The notes under the pieces were generated by a model. It was not told the DNA's origin, ran no database searches, and was given only the letters and a program-made list of their open reading frames with translations. A program made the translations under genes and the position numbers. Source: Pseudomonas oryzicola (GTDB taxonomy: Bacteria > Pseudomonadota > Gammaproteobacteria > Pseudomonadales > Pseudomonadaceae). Taken from it: 64,000 bases of DNA. Positions 43,758 through 53,022 of this stretch are shown piece after piece. The first letter of the stretch is position 1; every line of letters starts with the position of its first letter. The stretch is from assembly GCF_014269185.2 (NCBI RefSeq), contig NZ_JABWRZ020000002.1:434001-498000 (forward strand), read 5' to 3'.

Positions 43758-45248
43758 ATGACCCCCCGACCCCCGCGTTTCGCACTCTACAGGTCACACC
43801 CCGAGCTGATCCTCAACCTGGGCAGTTGCCTTGCCGTGCTCGCCATTGTGGCCATCGTCAGTTACCTGCTGGCCCGTGAGCGCGACAGCGTCGAGCTGTC
43901 GGCGATCCGTTCGTCCAACAACATCGTCCAGTTGATCGAAAGCGATATCCTGCGCAACGTCGAGCTCTACGACCAGTCCCTGAAGGGCCTGATCTGGGCG
44001 GTCGGGCGCAAGGAACTGCCGAACATACCCGGTCCACTGCGCCAGCGCCTGCTGTTCAATGAAGCCTTCGTCGACCGCAAGCGCGGTGACGTGCTGTGGC
44101 TCGACAAACAGGGCAATGTGGTGGGCGACTCCACCAGCAGCGTACCGCGTACCGCCAACTTCGGCGCTACCGGTGTGTTTCAGGCGCACCAGCGCGATGC
44201 CAATCTCGGCCTGCTGGTGGGCCCACCATTCAAGGCGCAGCTTGGCGACCTGGACTGGTGCATCAGTTTCAGCCGACGCATCTCCGGGCCTGACGGCCAG
44301 TTTGCCGGGGTGGCGGCTGGCGCGCTGCGCCTGTCGTACTTCAGCGAACTGTTTCGGCGCCTGGACATTGGCGACGACAGCAGCATCAACCTGATCAACA
44401 CTGACGGCCAGTTGCTCGCGCGCCAGCCCTCACGCGCACAGGCGCCACTGATCGGCACCAACTACGCCGACCGGGCCAATTTCAAACGCATACTCAACGA
44501 ACAGAGCGGCAGCTTCACCGCCCGCTCCAGCAGTAGCGCAAAACTGCGCATCTATACCTTTGCTCGAGTCCCGCAGCTGCCGCTGATTGTGCTGGTGGCG
44601 CACTCTGCCGACGAAGTGTTCCAGTCCTGGCGCCGCACCGCGATCATGGTCAGCGTCGCCACCGGCGTACTGTGCGTGGGCATCCTCTGGCTGACCCTGC
44701 TGTTGGGCCGCGAATTGCGCCGCCGACACGAGGCCGAACAAGGCCTGGAAACGCTGGCCTCCACCGATAGCCTGACCGGCCTGGCCAACCGCCGCCGCCT
44801 GGACCAGGTGCTACGCCAGGAGTGGGCGCGTGCGCAGCGCAACCGCAAGCCGTTGGCGGTATTGATGGTGGATGTGGACCATTTCAAGGCATTCAATCAA
44901 CGCCACGGCCATGCTGGTGGCGACCATGCCTTGCGCGAAGTGGCCAAGACCATCGAGGCTTGCATCCGCCGCCCTGCCGACCTGGCGGCGCGTTATGGTG
45001 GGGAGGAATTCCAGGTGGTGCTGCCGGAAACCGACCTGGCGGGCGCGCATTGGCTGGCCGAACGCATCCGCGCCAGTGTCGAGGCGCTGGCGCCGTTCGC
45101 CGATGATGCCCACTCGGTCACGGTGAGCATCGGCATCGGCGTTTCCGGCACCCAGCACGACCTGGCAAGGGTGCTGGGTGCAGCGGATGAAGCGCTCTAC
45201 CGGGCCAAGGCCAAGGGCCGCAACCGGGTAGAAGGGCCGGCCGATTAG
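43758..45248 (+). CDS. Diguanylate cyclase with periplasmic Cache-type sensor
   Basis: The start is set at ATG 43758 (MTPRPPRFALYRSHPE) from the promoter position; an ATG at 43719 is also in frame. The 496-residue protein has a first membrane helix (LGSCLAVLAIVAIVSYLLA), a periplasmic dCache-like sensor of about 240 residues, a second helix (TAIMVSVATGVLCVGILWLT), and a GGDEF domain (330-490). The active site is intact, ARYGGEEFQVVLPE, and the inhibitory site RPAD sits five residues before it, so it should make c-di-GMP with product feedback. Its stop overlaps the convergent DUF2383 gene by four bases. Confidence 0.92.
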   Translation: MTPRPPRFALYRSHPELILNLGSCLAVLAIVAIVSYLLARERDSVELSAIRSSNNIVQLIESDILRNVELYDQSLKGLIWAVGRKELPNIPGPLRQRLLFNEAFVDRKRGDVLWLDKQGNVVGDSTSSVPRTANFGATGVFQAHQRDANLGLLVGPPFKAQLGDLDWCISFSRRISGPDGQFAGVAAGALRLSYFSELFRRLDIGDDSSINLINTDGQLLARQPSRAQAPLIGTNYADRANFKRILNEQSGSFTARSSSSAKLRIYTFARVPQLPLIVLVAHSADEVFQSWRRTAIMVSVATGVLCVGILWLTLLLGRELRRRHEAEQGLETLASTDSLTGLANRRRLDQVLRQEWARAQRNRKPLAVLMVDVDHFKAFNQRHGHAGGDHALREVAKTIEACIRRPADLAARYGGEEFQVVLPETDLAGAHWLAERIRASVEALAPFADDAHSVTVSIGIGVSGTQHDLARVLGAADEALYRAKAKGRNRVEGPAD

Positions 45249-45721
45249 GAACTGGCGCGTGCAGCGTTGCGCAGTGCCTTGACCTGGTCATGATTGCGCT
45301 GTACGCCCTGCAGCTGCTTTTCCACCAGGTTGTAGGTCTGGTCGCTGGCGGTGCGGCCCAGTTTGACCAGTTTTTCCCTGGCGTCCTTGTACGCTTTGAG
45401 CGCGTAATCTTCACCACGCTCGACCTCGTTCAATACCGCCTCTTCGCTCTTGCCGGTAAGCATGGACTTGAAGTTGACCCAACCACGGTGCAAGTCGCCG
45501 CTCAGGCTGGTCGAGGTTTCCGGATCACCACCCAGGCGGCGCACCTCGCTTTGCAGCTCACCTGCAGCATTGGCGCATTCGCCGGCACGTTGCACGAAGA
45601 ACGCTTTCAGTTCCGGGTTCTTGACATCATCAGCCGATTCGCGGAAACCCTTTTCGCCGTCCTTGCTGTACTCGATCAGGTCGTTCAGTACATCGATCAC
45701 TTCTTTGTTCGGGTTGCTCAT
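45245..45721 (-). CDS. PA2169-type four-helix-bundle protein (DUF2383)
   Basis: ATG 45721 (MSNPNKEVIDVLNDLIEYSK) gives 158 residues; the longer frame lacks a ribosome-binding site. The sequence is nearly all helical with a ferritin-like periodicity: GEKGFRESADDVKNPELKAF, then EVERGEDYALKAYKDAREKL with spaced Glu. The family is stress- or stationary-phase-linked in pseudomonads, with no established activity. It converges with the diguanylate cyclase gene. Confidence 0.85.
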   Translation of the reverse strand: MSNPNKEVIDVLNDLIEYSKDGEKGFRESADDVKNPELKAFFVQRAGECANAAGELQSEVRRLGGDPETSTSLSGDLHRGWVNFKSMLTGKSEEAVLNEVERGEDYALKAYKDAREKLVKLGRTASDQTYNLVEKQLQGVQRNHDQVKALRNAARASS

Positions 45722-45919
45722 GGCAATACTCCTTGGCAGGTGATAGTCCACTGGGTAGGAGCAGCGATCGTGCCAACCCGTTTCAAAAACGAAACACCCC
45801 AACTATCAAGTAGTTAGGTAACAAGACGGAACATCGGCAAGCGGCGTTCTGCATGATTGCCGCTTGGGCGTTCGTGCAGATTGCAGTATGGTCGGCGCTC
45901 CCTACAGCCAGGTGCGCCG

Positions 45920-46144
45920 ATGATGAAGCCGGAAACCCTCGAACTGCTGGTGACCCGCAGCATGCCGTTTGGCAAGTACCAGGGCCGGTTGATTGCCGAC
46001 CTGCCGGGGGACTACCTGGCATGGTTCGCGCGCAAAGGATTCCCGGCAGGGGAACTGGGTGGGTTGCTGGCGTTGATGCATGAGATCGACCATAACGGGT
46101 TGGGCGACTTACTGGTGCCGTTGCGGCAGAAGCATCGTCGCTAG
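45920..46144 (+). CDS. DUF3820 family protein, 74 aa
   Basis: A short protein (MMKPETLELLVTRSMPFGKY) with the DUF3820 core MPFGKYQGRLIADLPGDYLA then WFARKGFP and a helical tail. This small domain is also known from a P. aeruginosa protein described as a putative virulence factor, and it resembles exonuclease-associated modules. No activity can be assigned. ATG 45923 is a possible alternative start. A large hairpin follows at 46149. Confidence 0.85.
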   Translation: MMKPETLELLVTRSMPFGKYQGRLIADLPGDYLAWFARKGFPAGELGGLLALMHEIDHNGLGDLLVPLRQKHRR

Positions 46145-46148
46145 CCAG

Positions 46149-46188
46149 CACCGGCCGCCTCGCGGATGAGTCCGCGAAGCGGCCGGTG
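46149..46188. terminator. Strong hairpin between convergent genes
   Basis: CACCGGCCGC, C, TCGCGGA, TGAG, TCCGCGA, A, GCGGCCGGTG: 17 paired bases with a single opposed C/A. It separates the DUF3820 gene from the minus-strand fruA end and contains REP-like sequence. Confidence 0.7.
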
Positions 46189-46204
46189 CGGCCAACCCAG
46201 GCCT

Positions 46205-47944
46205 CTAGCCTTTCGCCGGTGCCACCGCCAGTTCTACCCCTTCGCTCTTCTTGATCAGCGCATACACCACCGCTGTCAGCAGGCTCCCAGCCACGATTGC
46301 CAGCAAGTACAGTGCCGCATGGTTGATCGCATTCGGGATCAGCAGCACGAACAGGCCGCCATGCGGTGCCATCAGCTTGCAGCCGAAGTACATCGACAAG
46401 GCCCCGGTAAGCGCGCCGCCGGCGATGCTGGCGGGAATGACCCGCAGCGGGTCCTTGGCGGCAAACGGTATCGCCCCTTCGGAAATGAAGCACAGGCCCA
46501 GCGCCAGGGCTGCCTTGCCCGCCTCGCGCTCGCTCTGGGCGAACTTGCGACGGGCCAGGAAGGTGGCAATACCCAGGCCGATCGGCGGCACCATCCCCGC
46601 GGCCATGGTCGCTGCCATCGGTGCGTAGCTTGACGAGGCCAACAGCCCCACCGAAAAGGCATAGGCGGCCTTGTTGATCGGCCCGCCGAGGTCGACGCAC
46701 ATCATGCCGCCCAGCAACAGCCCAAGCAGGATGGCGTTGGTGGTGCCCATGCTGTCGAGGAAGTGGGTAAGGCCGGCGAGCATCGCCGCCACCGGCTGGC
46801 CAACCACGTAGATCATCACCAGGCCGGTGAACAGGCTGGCCAGCAACGGAATGATCAGGATTGGCTTGAGCGCCTCCAGGCTGCTGGGCAGGCGTGCCCA
46901 GCGGGCAATGGCCTTGGCGCTGTATCCGGCGAGGAAGCCGGCGACGATGCCACCGATGAAGCCAGCTCCCAGGGTACTGGCCAGCAGCCCGCCGATCATG
47001 CCGGGTGCCAGCCCCGGGCGGTCGGCGATCGACCAGGCGATATAACCCGCCAGCAATGGCACCATCAGCTTGAATGCAGCCTCACCACCAATCTGCATCA
47101 ACGCCGCCGGCAGGGTGCCCGGCTGTTTGTAGGCCTCGATACCGAACACGAACGACAGGGCGATCAACAGCCCACCCGCCACCACCATGGGCAGCATGAA
47201 CGACACACCGGTGAGCAGGTGCTTGTACACCCCGGTCTTCTCACCCTTGGTTGGCGTAGCCGCTGCAGCGGCATCGGCGCCATTCTCCACCTTGGCTTCG
47301 GCCAGGGCCTTGTCCAGGGTGGCACGGGCCTGCTTGAGGGCGATGCCGGTACCACAACGGTAGATGCGCTTGCCGGCGAAACGCGCGGTGGGCACTTCGA
47401 TGTCGGCGGCCAGCAGCACCACGTCGGCGGCGGCGATGGCTTCGGCAGACAAGGGGTTGCGCGCGCCGACCGAACCCTGGGTCTCGACGGTGAGCTGGTA
47501 GCCCAGTTGCTGCGCGGCCTGCTGCAGCGCTTCTGCGGCCATGAAGGTATGTGCGACGCCCGTCGGGCAGGCCGTGATCGCTACGATGCGTGCACCGGTG
47601 CTGGCCACCTCGGCCGGGCCGGCTGCCACTGACGTCAGCAGCTTGGCGTTGGCCGCTGCTTCATCGAGAAAACCCTCGCGATCGGTCAAGGCCTGGGATG
47701 GCGTACTCTGGTAGACACGCTTGCCAACGAAGCGGGCCAGGTCCACCGGCCCGGTGCTGATTACCAGTACCCAGTCGGCATCGGCAATCTGCGCGGCGCT
47801 CAGTTGCCGCTCGGGGTGCTCGGCGTCCTGCACTTCGACGCTGGTGCTCCAGCCGCGCCGCTGAGCCGCGGCAGACAGCAAACGCGCGCTCAGCACGCTC
47901 GACACCTGGCCGTTGGGGCAGGCGGTGACAATGGCAATGTTCAT
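46205..47944 (-). CDS. fruA: PTS fructose transporter subunit IIBC
   Basis: ATG 47944 overlaps the fruK stop (ATGA). The 579-residue protein has two tandem EIIB-like domains: the N-terminal one begins MNIAIVTACPNGQVSSV (Cys9) and the second has AITACPTGVAHTFMAAEAL (phosphoaccepting Cys126). An EIIC domain of eight to ten helices follows from about residue 230. It imports fructose and phosphorylates it to fructose-1-phosphate using phosphate from FruB. Confidence 0.96.
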   Translation of the reverse strand: MNIAIVTACPNGQVSSVLSARLLSAAAQRRGWSTSVEVQDAEHPERQLSAAQIADADWVLVISTGPVDLARFVGKRVYQSTPSQALTDREGFLDEAAANAKLLTSVAAGPAEVASTGARIVAITACPTGVAHTFMAAEALQQAAQQLGYQLTVETQGSVGARNPLSAEAIAAADVVLLAADIEVPTARFAGKRIYRCGTGIALKQARATLDKALAEAKVENGADAAAAATPTKGEKTGVYKHLLTGVSFMLPMVVAGGLLIALSFVFGIEAYKQPGTLPAALMQIGGEAAFKLMVPLLAGYIAWSIADRPGLAPGMIGGLLASTLGAGFIGGIVAGFLAGYSAKAIARWARLPSSLEALKPILIIPLLASLFTGLVMIYVVGQPVAAMLAGLTHFLDSMGTTNAILLGLLLGGMMCVDLGGPINKAAYAFSVGLLASSSYAPMAATMAAGMVPPIGLGIATFLARRKFAQSEREAGKAALALGLCFISEGAIPFAAKDPLRVIPASIAGGALTGALSMYFGCKLMAPHGGLFVLLIPNAINHAALYLLAIVAGSLLTAVVYALIKKSEGVELAVAPAKG

Positions 47945-48888
47945 CGGCAACCCTCTTGTTGTTCTGTCAGTTGCACGGCGGCTTCCAGGCGCGCCAGTTG
48001 CTCCCGGTCACAGATGCCGAAACCCACCTGGGTAACGGCCTGGGCGGCGATCGCGGTGGCACGGGCCAAGGTCTGTGCCGGGGCTTCGCCCTGCAGCAGG
48101 CCATGAACCATGCCGGCCACCAGCGAATCCCCCGCCCCTACCGTGCTGGCTACCTGCACCTTGGGCGGGCGGGCATGCACGGCGAGGTCACGGGTGAACC
48201 AGCTGACGCCCTGCTCGCCCGCCGACACCACGACGTGTTCGATGCCACTGGCCACCAGGCGCGTGGCGGCGGCACGCTGCTGTTGCGGGTTATCTACAGC
48301 CAGGCCCAGCACTTCGCCCAGCTCTTCGGTATTCGGCTTGACCAGCCAGGGGACACTCTGCAGGCCAGCACGCAGGGCTTCGCCGCTGCTGTCCAGAGCA
48401 ACCTTCAGCCCCAGGGCTTTCAGTCGTTCGAGCAACTGGCGGAACCACTCGGCACTGATGCCGCGCGGCAGGCTGCCCGCCACCACCACCGCGTCATGCC
48501 CCGGAGCGACCTGCTCCAGCAGGCGCAACAAGGCGTTGCGGGCCGCCTCATCGACCTCCGGGCCCTGGCCGTTGATGTCGGTGACACGGCCATCGGCCTC
48601 GACCAGCTTGATATTGCTGCGGGTCTCGCCAGGCACGCGGACAAAGCAGTCGGCAAAGCCACGCCACTGGATCAGTGCTTCGAACGGCTGCAGGTTTTCG
48701 CGGCCGAGGAAGCCACCAACCGTGACACTATGCCCCAGGTCGGCCAGTACCTGGGCAACGTTCAGCCCTTTGCCCGCTGCGTGGCTATGCCGCGTCTGGC
48801 TGCGGTTGACCTGTCCCGGGCGCAGGGTATCCAGGCCGATGGTGATATCCAGCGCCGGGTTGAGGGTGAGGGTGAGGATGTTGGCCAT
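47941..48888 (-). CDS. fruK: 1-phosphofructokinase
   Basis: A 315-residue PfkB/ribokinase-family sugar kinase. It begins ILTLTLNPALDITIGLDTLR, has the sugar loop HAAGKGLNVAQVLADLG, and the C-terminal active site VASTVGAGDSLVAGMVHGLL with the catalytic Asp in GAGDS. It converts fructose-1-phosphate to fructose-1,6-bisphosphate. Start ATG 48888 abuts the fruB stop. Confidence 0.96.
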   Translation of the reverse strand: MANILTLTLNPALDITIGLDTLRPGQVNRSQTRHSHAAGKGLNVAQVLADLGHSVTVGGFLGRENLQPFEALIQWRGFADCFVRVPGETRSNIKLVEADGRVTDINGQGPEVDEAARNALLRLLEQVAPGHDAVVVAGSLPRGISAEWFRQLLERLKALGLKVALDSSGEALRAGLQSVPWLVKPNTEELGEVLGLAVDNPQQQRAAATRLVASGIEHVVVSAGEQGVSWFTRDLAVHARPPKVQVASTVGAGDSLVAGMVHGLLQGEAPAQTLARATAIAAQAVTQVGFGICDREQLARLEAAVQLTEQQEGCR

Positions 48889-51741
48889 TCAGTAACGCTC
48901 CACCAGCGCGCGAACCGCTGCGGCGCTGTCCTGTTGCAGGGCCTCACGCGCCAGGGCGCGGGCCGTCTGGTGATCGGCCTGGCGGACCAGGGCCTTGACT
49001 TCGGCAATGCTGCGCGCCGCGACGCTGAGCTCGTCCACGTCCAGGCCGAGCAGCACGGCCACCGCCTGCGGATCGGCGGCCAGTTCACCGCACACACCCA
49101 CCCACTTGCCGTGGGCATGAGCAGCGCGCACGGTCATGTCGATCAGGCTGAGTACCGCCGGGTGCAGGCCATCGGCCTGGGCCGAGAGGCTGGGGTGGCC
49201 ACGGTCGATGGCCAAGGTGTACTGGGTCAGGTCATTGGTACCGATGCTGAAGAAGTCGACTTCGCGCGCCAGTTGCGGGGCCAGCAGGGCCGCCGACGGC
49301 ACTTCGACCATGATGCCCAGTTGCAGGTCGGCCACCGGGATTTCCGCCCGCAGGCGCTCGACCATGGCCCGCGCTTCGCGCCACTCGTGCACCTGGCCAA
49401 CCATCGGGAACATGATGCGCAGCGGGCGCTGGTCGGCGGCCCGCAGCAAGGCGCGCAACTGGTCCTCCATCACCTGCGGGCGCTGCAACGTCAGGCGTAC
49501 CCCGCGCACGCCGAGGAACGGGTTTTCCTCGGCAGCGATCGGCCAGTACGGCAGCGGCTTGTCGCCGCCGACATCGAGGGTACGCACCACCAGCGGGCGA
49601 CCGTCGAGGCCATCGAGCACACGCCGGTATTCCGCCTCCTGGGTGGCCACGTCCGGCACCTGGGGGTGGGCCATGAAAATCAGCTCGGTGCGCAGCAAGC
49701 CCACGCCTTCGGCGCCCTGCTCCACCACCTTGGCGATACCGCTGCTTTCGCCGATGTTGGCGAACACCTCGATGGCATGCCCATCGCGGGTAACTGCCGG
49801 CTCGAAGCGGTTGGCCCAGGCCGCCTGCAAGCGTTGCTCGCGCAGATCCCGCTCGGCCAGGGCACGTTGCAGTTCATCTGCCGGCGGCGCCACGCTGACC
49901 ACTCCGCGTTGGCCATCGAGCAGCAACGGCGTACCCGCCTCCAGCAGCAGGATCGCGGCGCCAGCGCCTACTACCGCCGGGATGCCCAGGGCACGGGCGA
50001 CAATGGCGCTGTGGGCGGTGGCACCGCCCTGGGCAGTGACGATACCGGCAACACGGCTCGGGTCCAGCCGGGCGACATCGGACGGACCGACTTCAGTCAT
50101 CACCAGTACGTACGGTTGTTGCGGTTCGGGCTGCGCCTGCACGCCACACAGTTGCGCCAGCACCCGACGGCCGATGTCGCGCAGGTCAGCGGCACGTTCG
50201 GCGAGCAAGGCATCGTGCAGCGACTCCTGCTGGCGTGCCGCCGCCTCGATCACCGCCATCCACGCCGCCGCGGCACTTTCGCCCTGGGTCAGGCGCTGCT
50301 CGACATCGTCGCTCAGGGCCGGGTCGGCGAGCATTTCCTGGTGAGTCACGAAGATCTCGCCAATGGCCTTGTCACTGCGCTGGACCAAGGCTTGCAGTTC
50401 ACTATTCACAGTTGCCAAGGCTTCACGCAGCTTTGCCCGCTCCTGGGCGTACGACTCGCCACGCAGGGGGTAGTCGAGCTCGCGCTCGACACAGACATGC
50501 GCCGGGCCACTGGCAATACCCGGGGCGGCGCCCACCCCCTGGACACGGCTACCGGCCGGTGGTGCCTGCAGCACTTCGGCGGCAGCGCTGGCAGCAGCTG
50601 CGCTGGCCTGCGGCAGCGGTTCCACCTCTTCGCCCAAACCTTGTTCGATGGCAGCCAGCAGCACCGGCAAGGCATCGGCGGCAATGCCTGGTTCAGCCAC
50701 CAGTTCCAGCGCCTGGCCACGGCGGGCGCCAAGGCTGAGCAGCTTGCTCAGGCTCTTCACCGACACCGCTGGCTGCGCGCTATCGACCAGGCGCACACGG
50801 ATTTCCCCCTCGAAACCTTTGGCCAGTTGCGCCAGCACTTTGGCTGGACGGGCATGCAAACCATGCGGGTTGGCCAGCACGATACGCGCGCTGGGCCAGT
50901 CCGCCGGCGCCTCACCGCCCAGCACTTCCAGTACTGCGCGGCTGCTGGTGGCCTGGTAGAGCATCTGCCCGCGCCCTTCGATCAGCACTTCGCACAGGCG
51001 TTCGAGCAAGGCCTGGTGGGCAGCGCCGAGGCTGGCCAGGCAGAACAGGCCGTTGAGCGGCTGGTCGCGGTAGCGCAATGGCTGTTGCGGGGTGATGAAG
51101 GCCAAGCCCGGCTGGCGCACCTGGCGTTCGCTGTGCAACCACCACAGGCCCTCGCCCAGCGGTAACGGTTCGGCCTGCTGCAGCACGGCAGCGAACCCGC
51201 TGTCGACACACTCGGCCCGCTGCAACAAGCGGGCGCCGCGCCAGGCCAGTTCGTCGAAGTCTTCAGCGGGCAGGTTCAGGCCGACCAGTTGTGCATCCAG
51301 CGCCAACTCCTGTGGCGCACCTTGCAACAGCTTCAACAACGCCTCGGCGGAACCGGCGCGACGCAACGCTTCGGCCAGGTCGGTCTCGCCCAGCGCACGG
51401 GTCAGCAGTTGCAACAGGCGCAGGTGTTCGTCGGAGCGGGCGGCAATGCCAATGGCCAGGTAGACCATTTGTCCATCACCCCAGTCCACCCCCTCGGGAA
51501 ACTGCAGCAGGCGCACGCCGGTGGCATACACCAGGTCGCGTGTCTGCGGGGTGCCGTGAGGAATGGCAATGCCCTGGCCAAGGAATGTGGAGCCCTGCGC
51601 CTCGCGGGCCTGCAGCCCTTGCAGGTACCCCTCGGCGACCAGGCCGTCAGCGACCAGCCGGTCGGCCAGCAGGCACAATGCCTCGGCCTTGCTGGCGGCC
51701 TTCTGGCCCATGGCTATCTGCTCCTTGGCGAGCTCGAGCAT
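48889..51741 (-). CDS. fruB: PTS fructose EIIA-HPr-EI fusion protein
   Basis: ATG 51741 (MLELAKEQIAMGQK) gives 950 residues; the extension to 51825 is untranslated leader. Three modules occur in order: EIIA with His62 in IAIPHGTPQTRD, HPr with His296 in NPHGLHARPAKVL, and enzyme I from about 400 with His577 in GGATAHSAIVARALG and a C-terminal PEP-binding barrel (MVEVPSAALLAPQLAREVDF, CGELAADPQAVAVLLG). It carries phosphate from PEP to FruA, so the pathway needs no separate ptsHI. A Cra operator lies 115 bases upstream. Confidence 0.96.
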   Translation of the reverse strand: MLELAKEQIAMGQKAASKAEALCLLADRLVADGLVAEGYLQGLQAREAQGSTFLGQGIAIPHGTPQTRDLVYATGVRLLQFPEGVDWGDGQMVYLAIGIAARSDEHLRLLQLLTRALGETDLAEALRRAGSAEALLKLLQGAPQELALDAQLVGLNLPAEDFDELAWRGARLLQRAECVDSGFAAVLQQAEPLPLGEGLWWLHSERQVRQPGLAFITPQQPLRYRDQPLNGLFCLASLGAAHQALLERLCEVLIEGRGQMLYQATSSRAVLEVLGGEAPADWPSARIVLANPHGLHARPAKVLAQLAKGFEGEIRVRLVDSAQPAVSVKSLSKLLSLGARRGQALELVAEPGIAADALPVLLAAIEQGLGEEVEPLPQASAAAASAAAEVLQAPPAGSRVQGVGAAPGIASGPAHVCVERELDYPLRGESYAQERAKLREALATVNSELQALVQRSDKAIGEIFVTHQEMLADPALSDDVEQRLTQGESAAAAWMAVIEAAARQQESLHDALLAERAADLRDIGRRVLAQLCGVQAQPEPQQPYVLVMTEVGPSDVARLDPSRVAGIVTAQGGATAHSAIVARALGIPAVVGAGAAILLLEAGTPLLLDGQRGVVSVAPPADELQRALAERDLREQRLQAAWANRFEPAVTRDGHAIEVFANIGESSGIAKVVEQGAEGVGLLRTELIFMAHPQVPDVATQEAEYRRVLDGLDGRPLVVRTLDVGGDKPLPYWPIAAEENPFLGVRGVRLTLQRPQVMEDQLRALLRAADQRPLRIMFPMVGQVHEWREARAMVERLRAEIPVADLQLGIMVEVPSAALLAPQLAREVDFFSIGTNDLTQYTLAIDRGHPSLSAQADGLHPAVLSLIDMTVRAAHAHGKWVGVCGELAADPQAVAVLLGLDVDELSVAARSIAEVKALVRQADHQTARALAREALQQDSAAAVRALVERY

Positions 51742-51855
51742 GACCTTCTCCTTTTGCAGTTCCCGGTCGGGTACTGGAGTATTGTTGTGGAATTCACATG
51801 AACGGCCAGTTCGACAGCCTTGCACGATGGCAACCGAGGCAGAAAAATCGGTAGC

Positions 51856-51867
51856 TGAAACGTTTAA
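51856..51867. promoter_or_regulatory. Cra (FruR) operator
   Basis: TGAAACGTTTAA. Its reverse complement TTAAACGTTTCA is, from memory, the operator reported for P. putida Cra upstream of fruB. It lies between fruB (115 bases) and fruR (158 bases), so repression of fruBKA relieved by fructose-1-phosphate is expected. Confidence 0.85.
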
Positions 51868-52024
51868 TCTGACCAGGCGGCCACGTTACTCGATAATCTG
51901 CCAGGGAAAAAGCCCCATCCTGTCGGACAATTGCGACAATGGTCGTCTGCGCGTGGCGCCGCTGCCGGGTCAAACTACCCGGTCAGGCTTCACAGCCAGC
52001 CCCGGTAATAACAAGGAAAATTCG

Positions 52025-53020
52025 GTGAAACTCAGCGATATCGCCCGTCTGGCCGGTGTGTCCGTGACCACTGCCAGCTACGTCATCAATGGCAAGGCCG
52101 AACAACAGCGCATCAGCAACAGCACCGTCGAGCGGGTGCGTGCGGTGGTCGAAGCCCATGGCTTCACCCCCAACCCGCAGGCTGCTGGCTTGCGCAGCCG
52201 GCATACGCGTACCTTGGGCTTCATTCTCCCCGATCTGGAGAACCCCAGCTACGCTCGCATCGCCAAGCAGCTCGAACAAGGTGCCCGAGCCCGTGGTTAC
52301 CAGTTGCTGATCGCCAGCAGCGACGACCAGCCCGACAGCGAGCGCCAATTGCAGCAGCTGTTCCGCGCGCGCCGTTGTGACGCACTGTTCGTTGCCAGCT
52401 GCCTGCCACCGCAGGACGACAGCTACCGCGAATTGCAGGACAAGGGCTTACCGGTGATCGCCATCGACCGCCGTCTGGACCCGGCGCACTTCTGTTCGGT
52501 CATCAGCGATGACCGCGATGCCAGCCGCCAACTGGCCGCCAGCCTGCTCAACGCCGCCCCGCGCAGCATCGCCCTGATCGGCGCACGCCCAGAGCTTTCG
52601 GTCAGCCAGGCCCGCGCCGGCGGCTTCGACGAGGCCCTGCAAGGCTATGCCGGCGAAGTTCGCCGCTACCAGGGCGAGGCGTTCAGCCGCGAATGCGGCC
52701 AACGCCTGATGCAACAGCTGATTGACGACCTCGGCGGCCTGCCGGATGCCCTGGTGACCACCTCGTACGTGCTGCTGCAAGGGGTGTTCGACGCCCTTCA
52801 GGCGCGCCCGGCCGATTCACGTCAGCTGCAGCTGGGCACCTTTGGCGACAACCAGTTGCTCGACTTCCTGCCGCTGCCGGTGAACGCCATGGCCCAGCAG
52901 CACGGCCTGATTGCCGCCACCGCCCTGGAACTGGCGTTGGCCGCGATCGAAGAAAAACGCTACGAACCTGGTGTCCACGCCGTCGGTCGAACGTTCAAGC
53001 AACGCATCGCAGCGGCCTGA
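52025..53020 (+). CDS. fruR: Catabolite repressor/activator Cra (FruR)
   Basis: GTG 52025 after AAGGAA gives 331 residues; the frame open to 51563 is artefactual. The LacI-type HTH is MKLSDIARLAGVSVTTASYV with hinge helix region NPQAAGLRSRHTRTLGFIL. A periplasmic-binding-like effector domain follows. In P. putida Cra mainly represses the fru operon and responds to fructose-1-phosphate. It is divergent from fruBKA. Confidence 0.95.
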   Translation: MKLSDIARLAGVSVTTASYVINGKAEQQRISNSTVERVRAVVEAHGFTPNPQAAGLRSRHTRTLGFILPDLENPSYARIAKQLEQGARARGYQLLIASSDDQPDSERQLQQLFRARRCDALFVASCLPPQDDSYRELQDKGLPVIAIDRRLDPAHFCSVISDDRDASRQLAASLLNAAPRSIALIGARPELSVSQARAGGFDEALQGYAGEVRRYQGEAFSRECGQRLMQQLIDDLGGLPDALVTTSYVLLQGVFDALQARPADSRQLQLGTFGDNQLLDFLPLPVNAMAQQHGLIAATALELALAAIEEKRYEPGVHAVGRTFKQRIAAA

Positions 53021-53022
53021 AC

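Noticed and set aside
47956..51165. Plus-strand frame of over 1000 codons opposite fruK and fruB
   Set aside because: A shadow in GC-rich DNA: His/Gln/Arg-rich with no domain, while the opposite strand encodes clear PTS proteins with all active sites.
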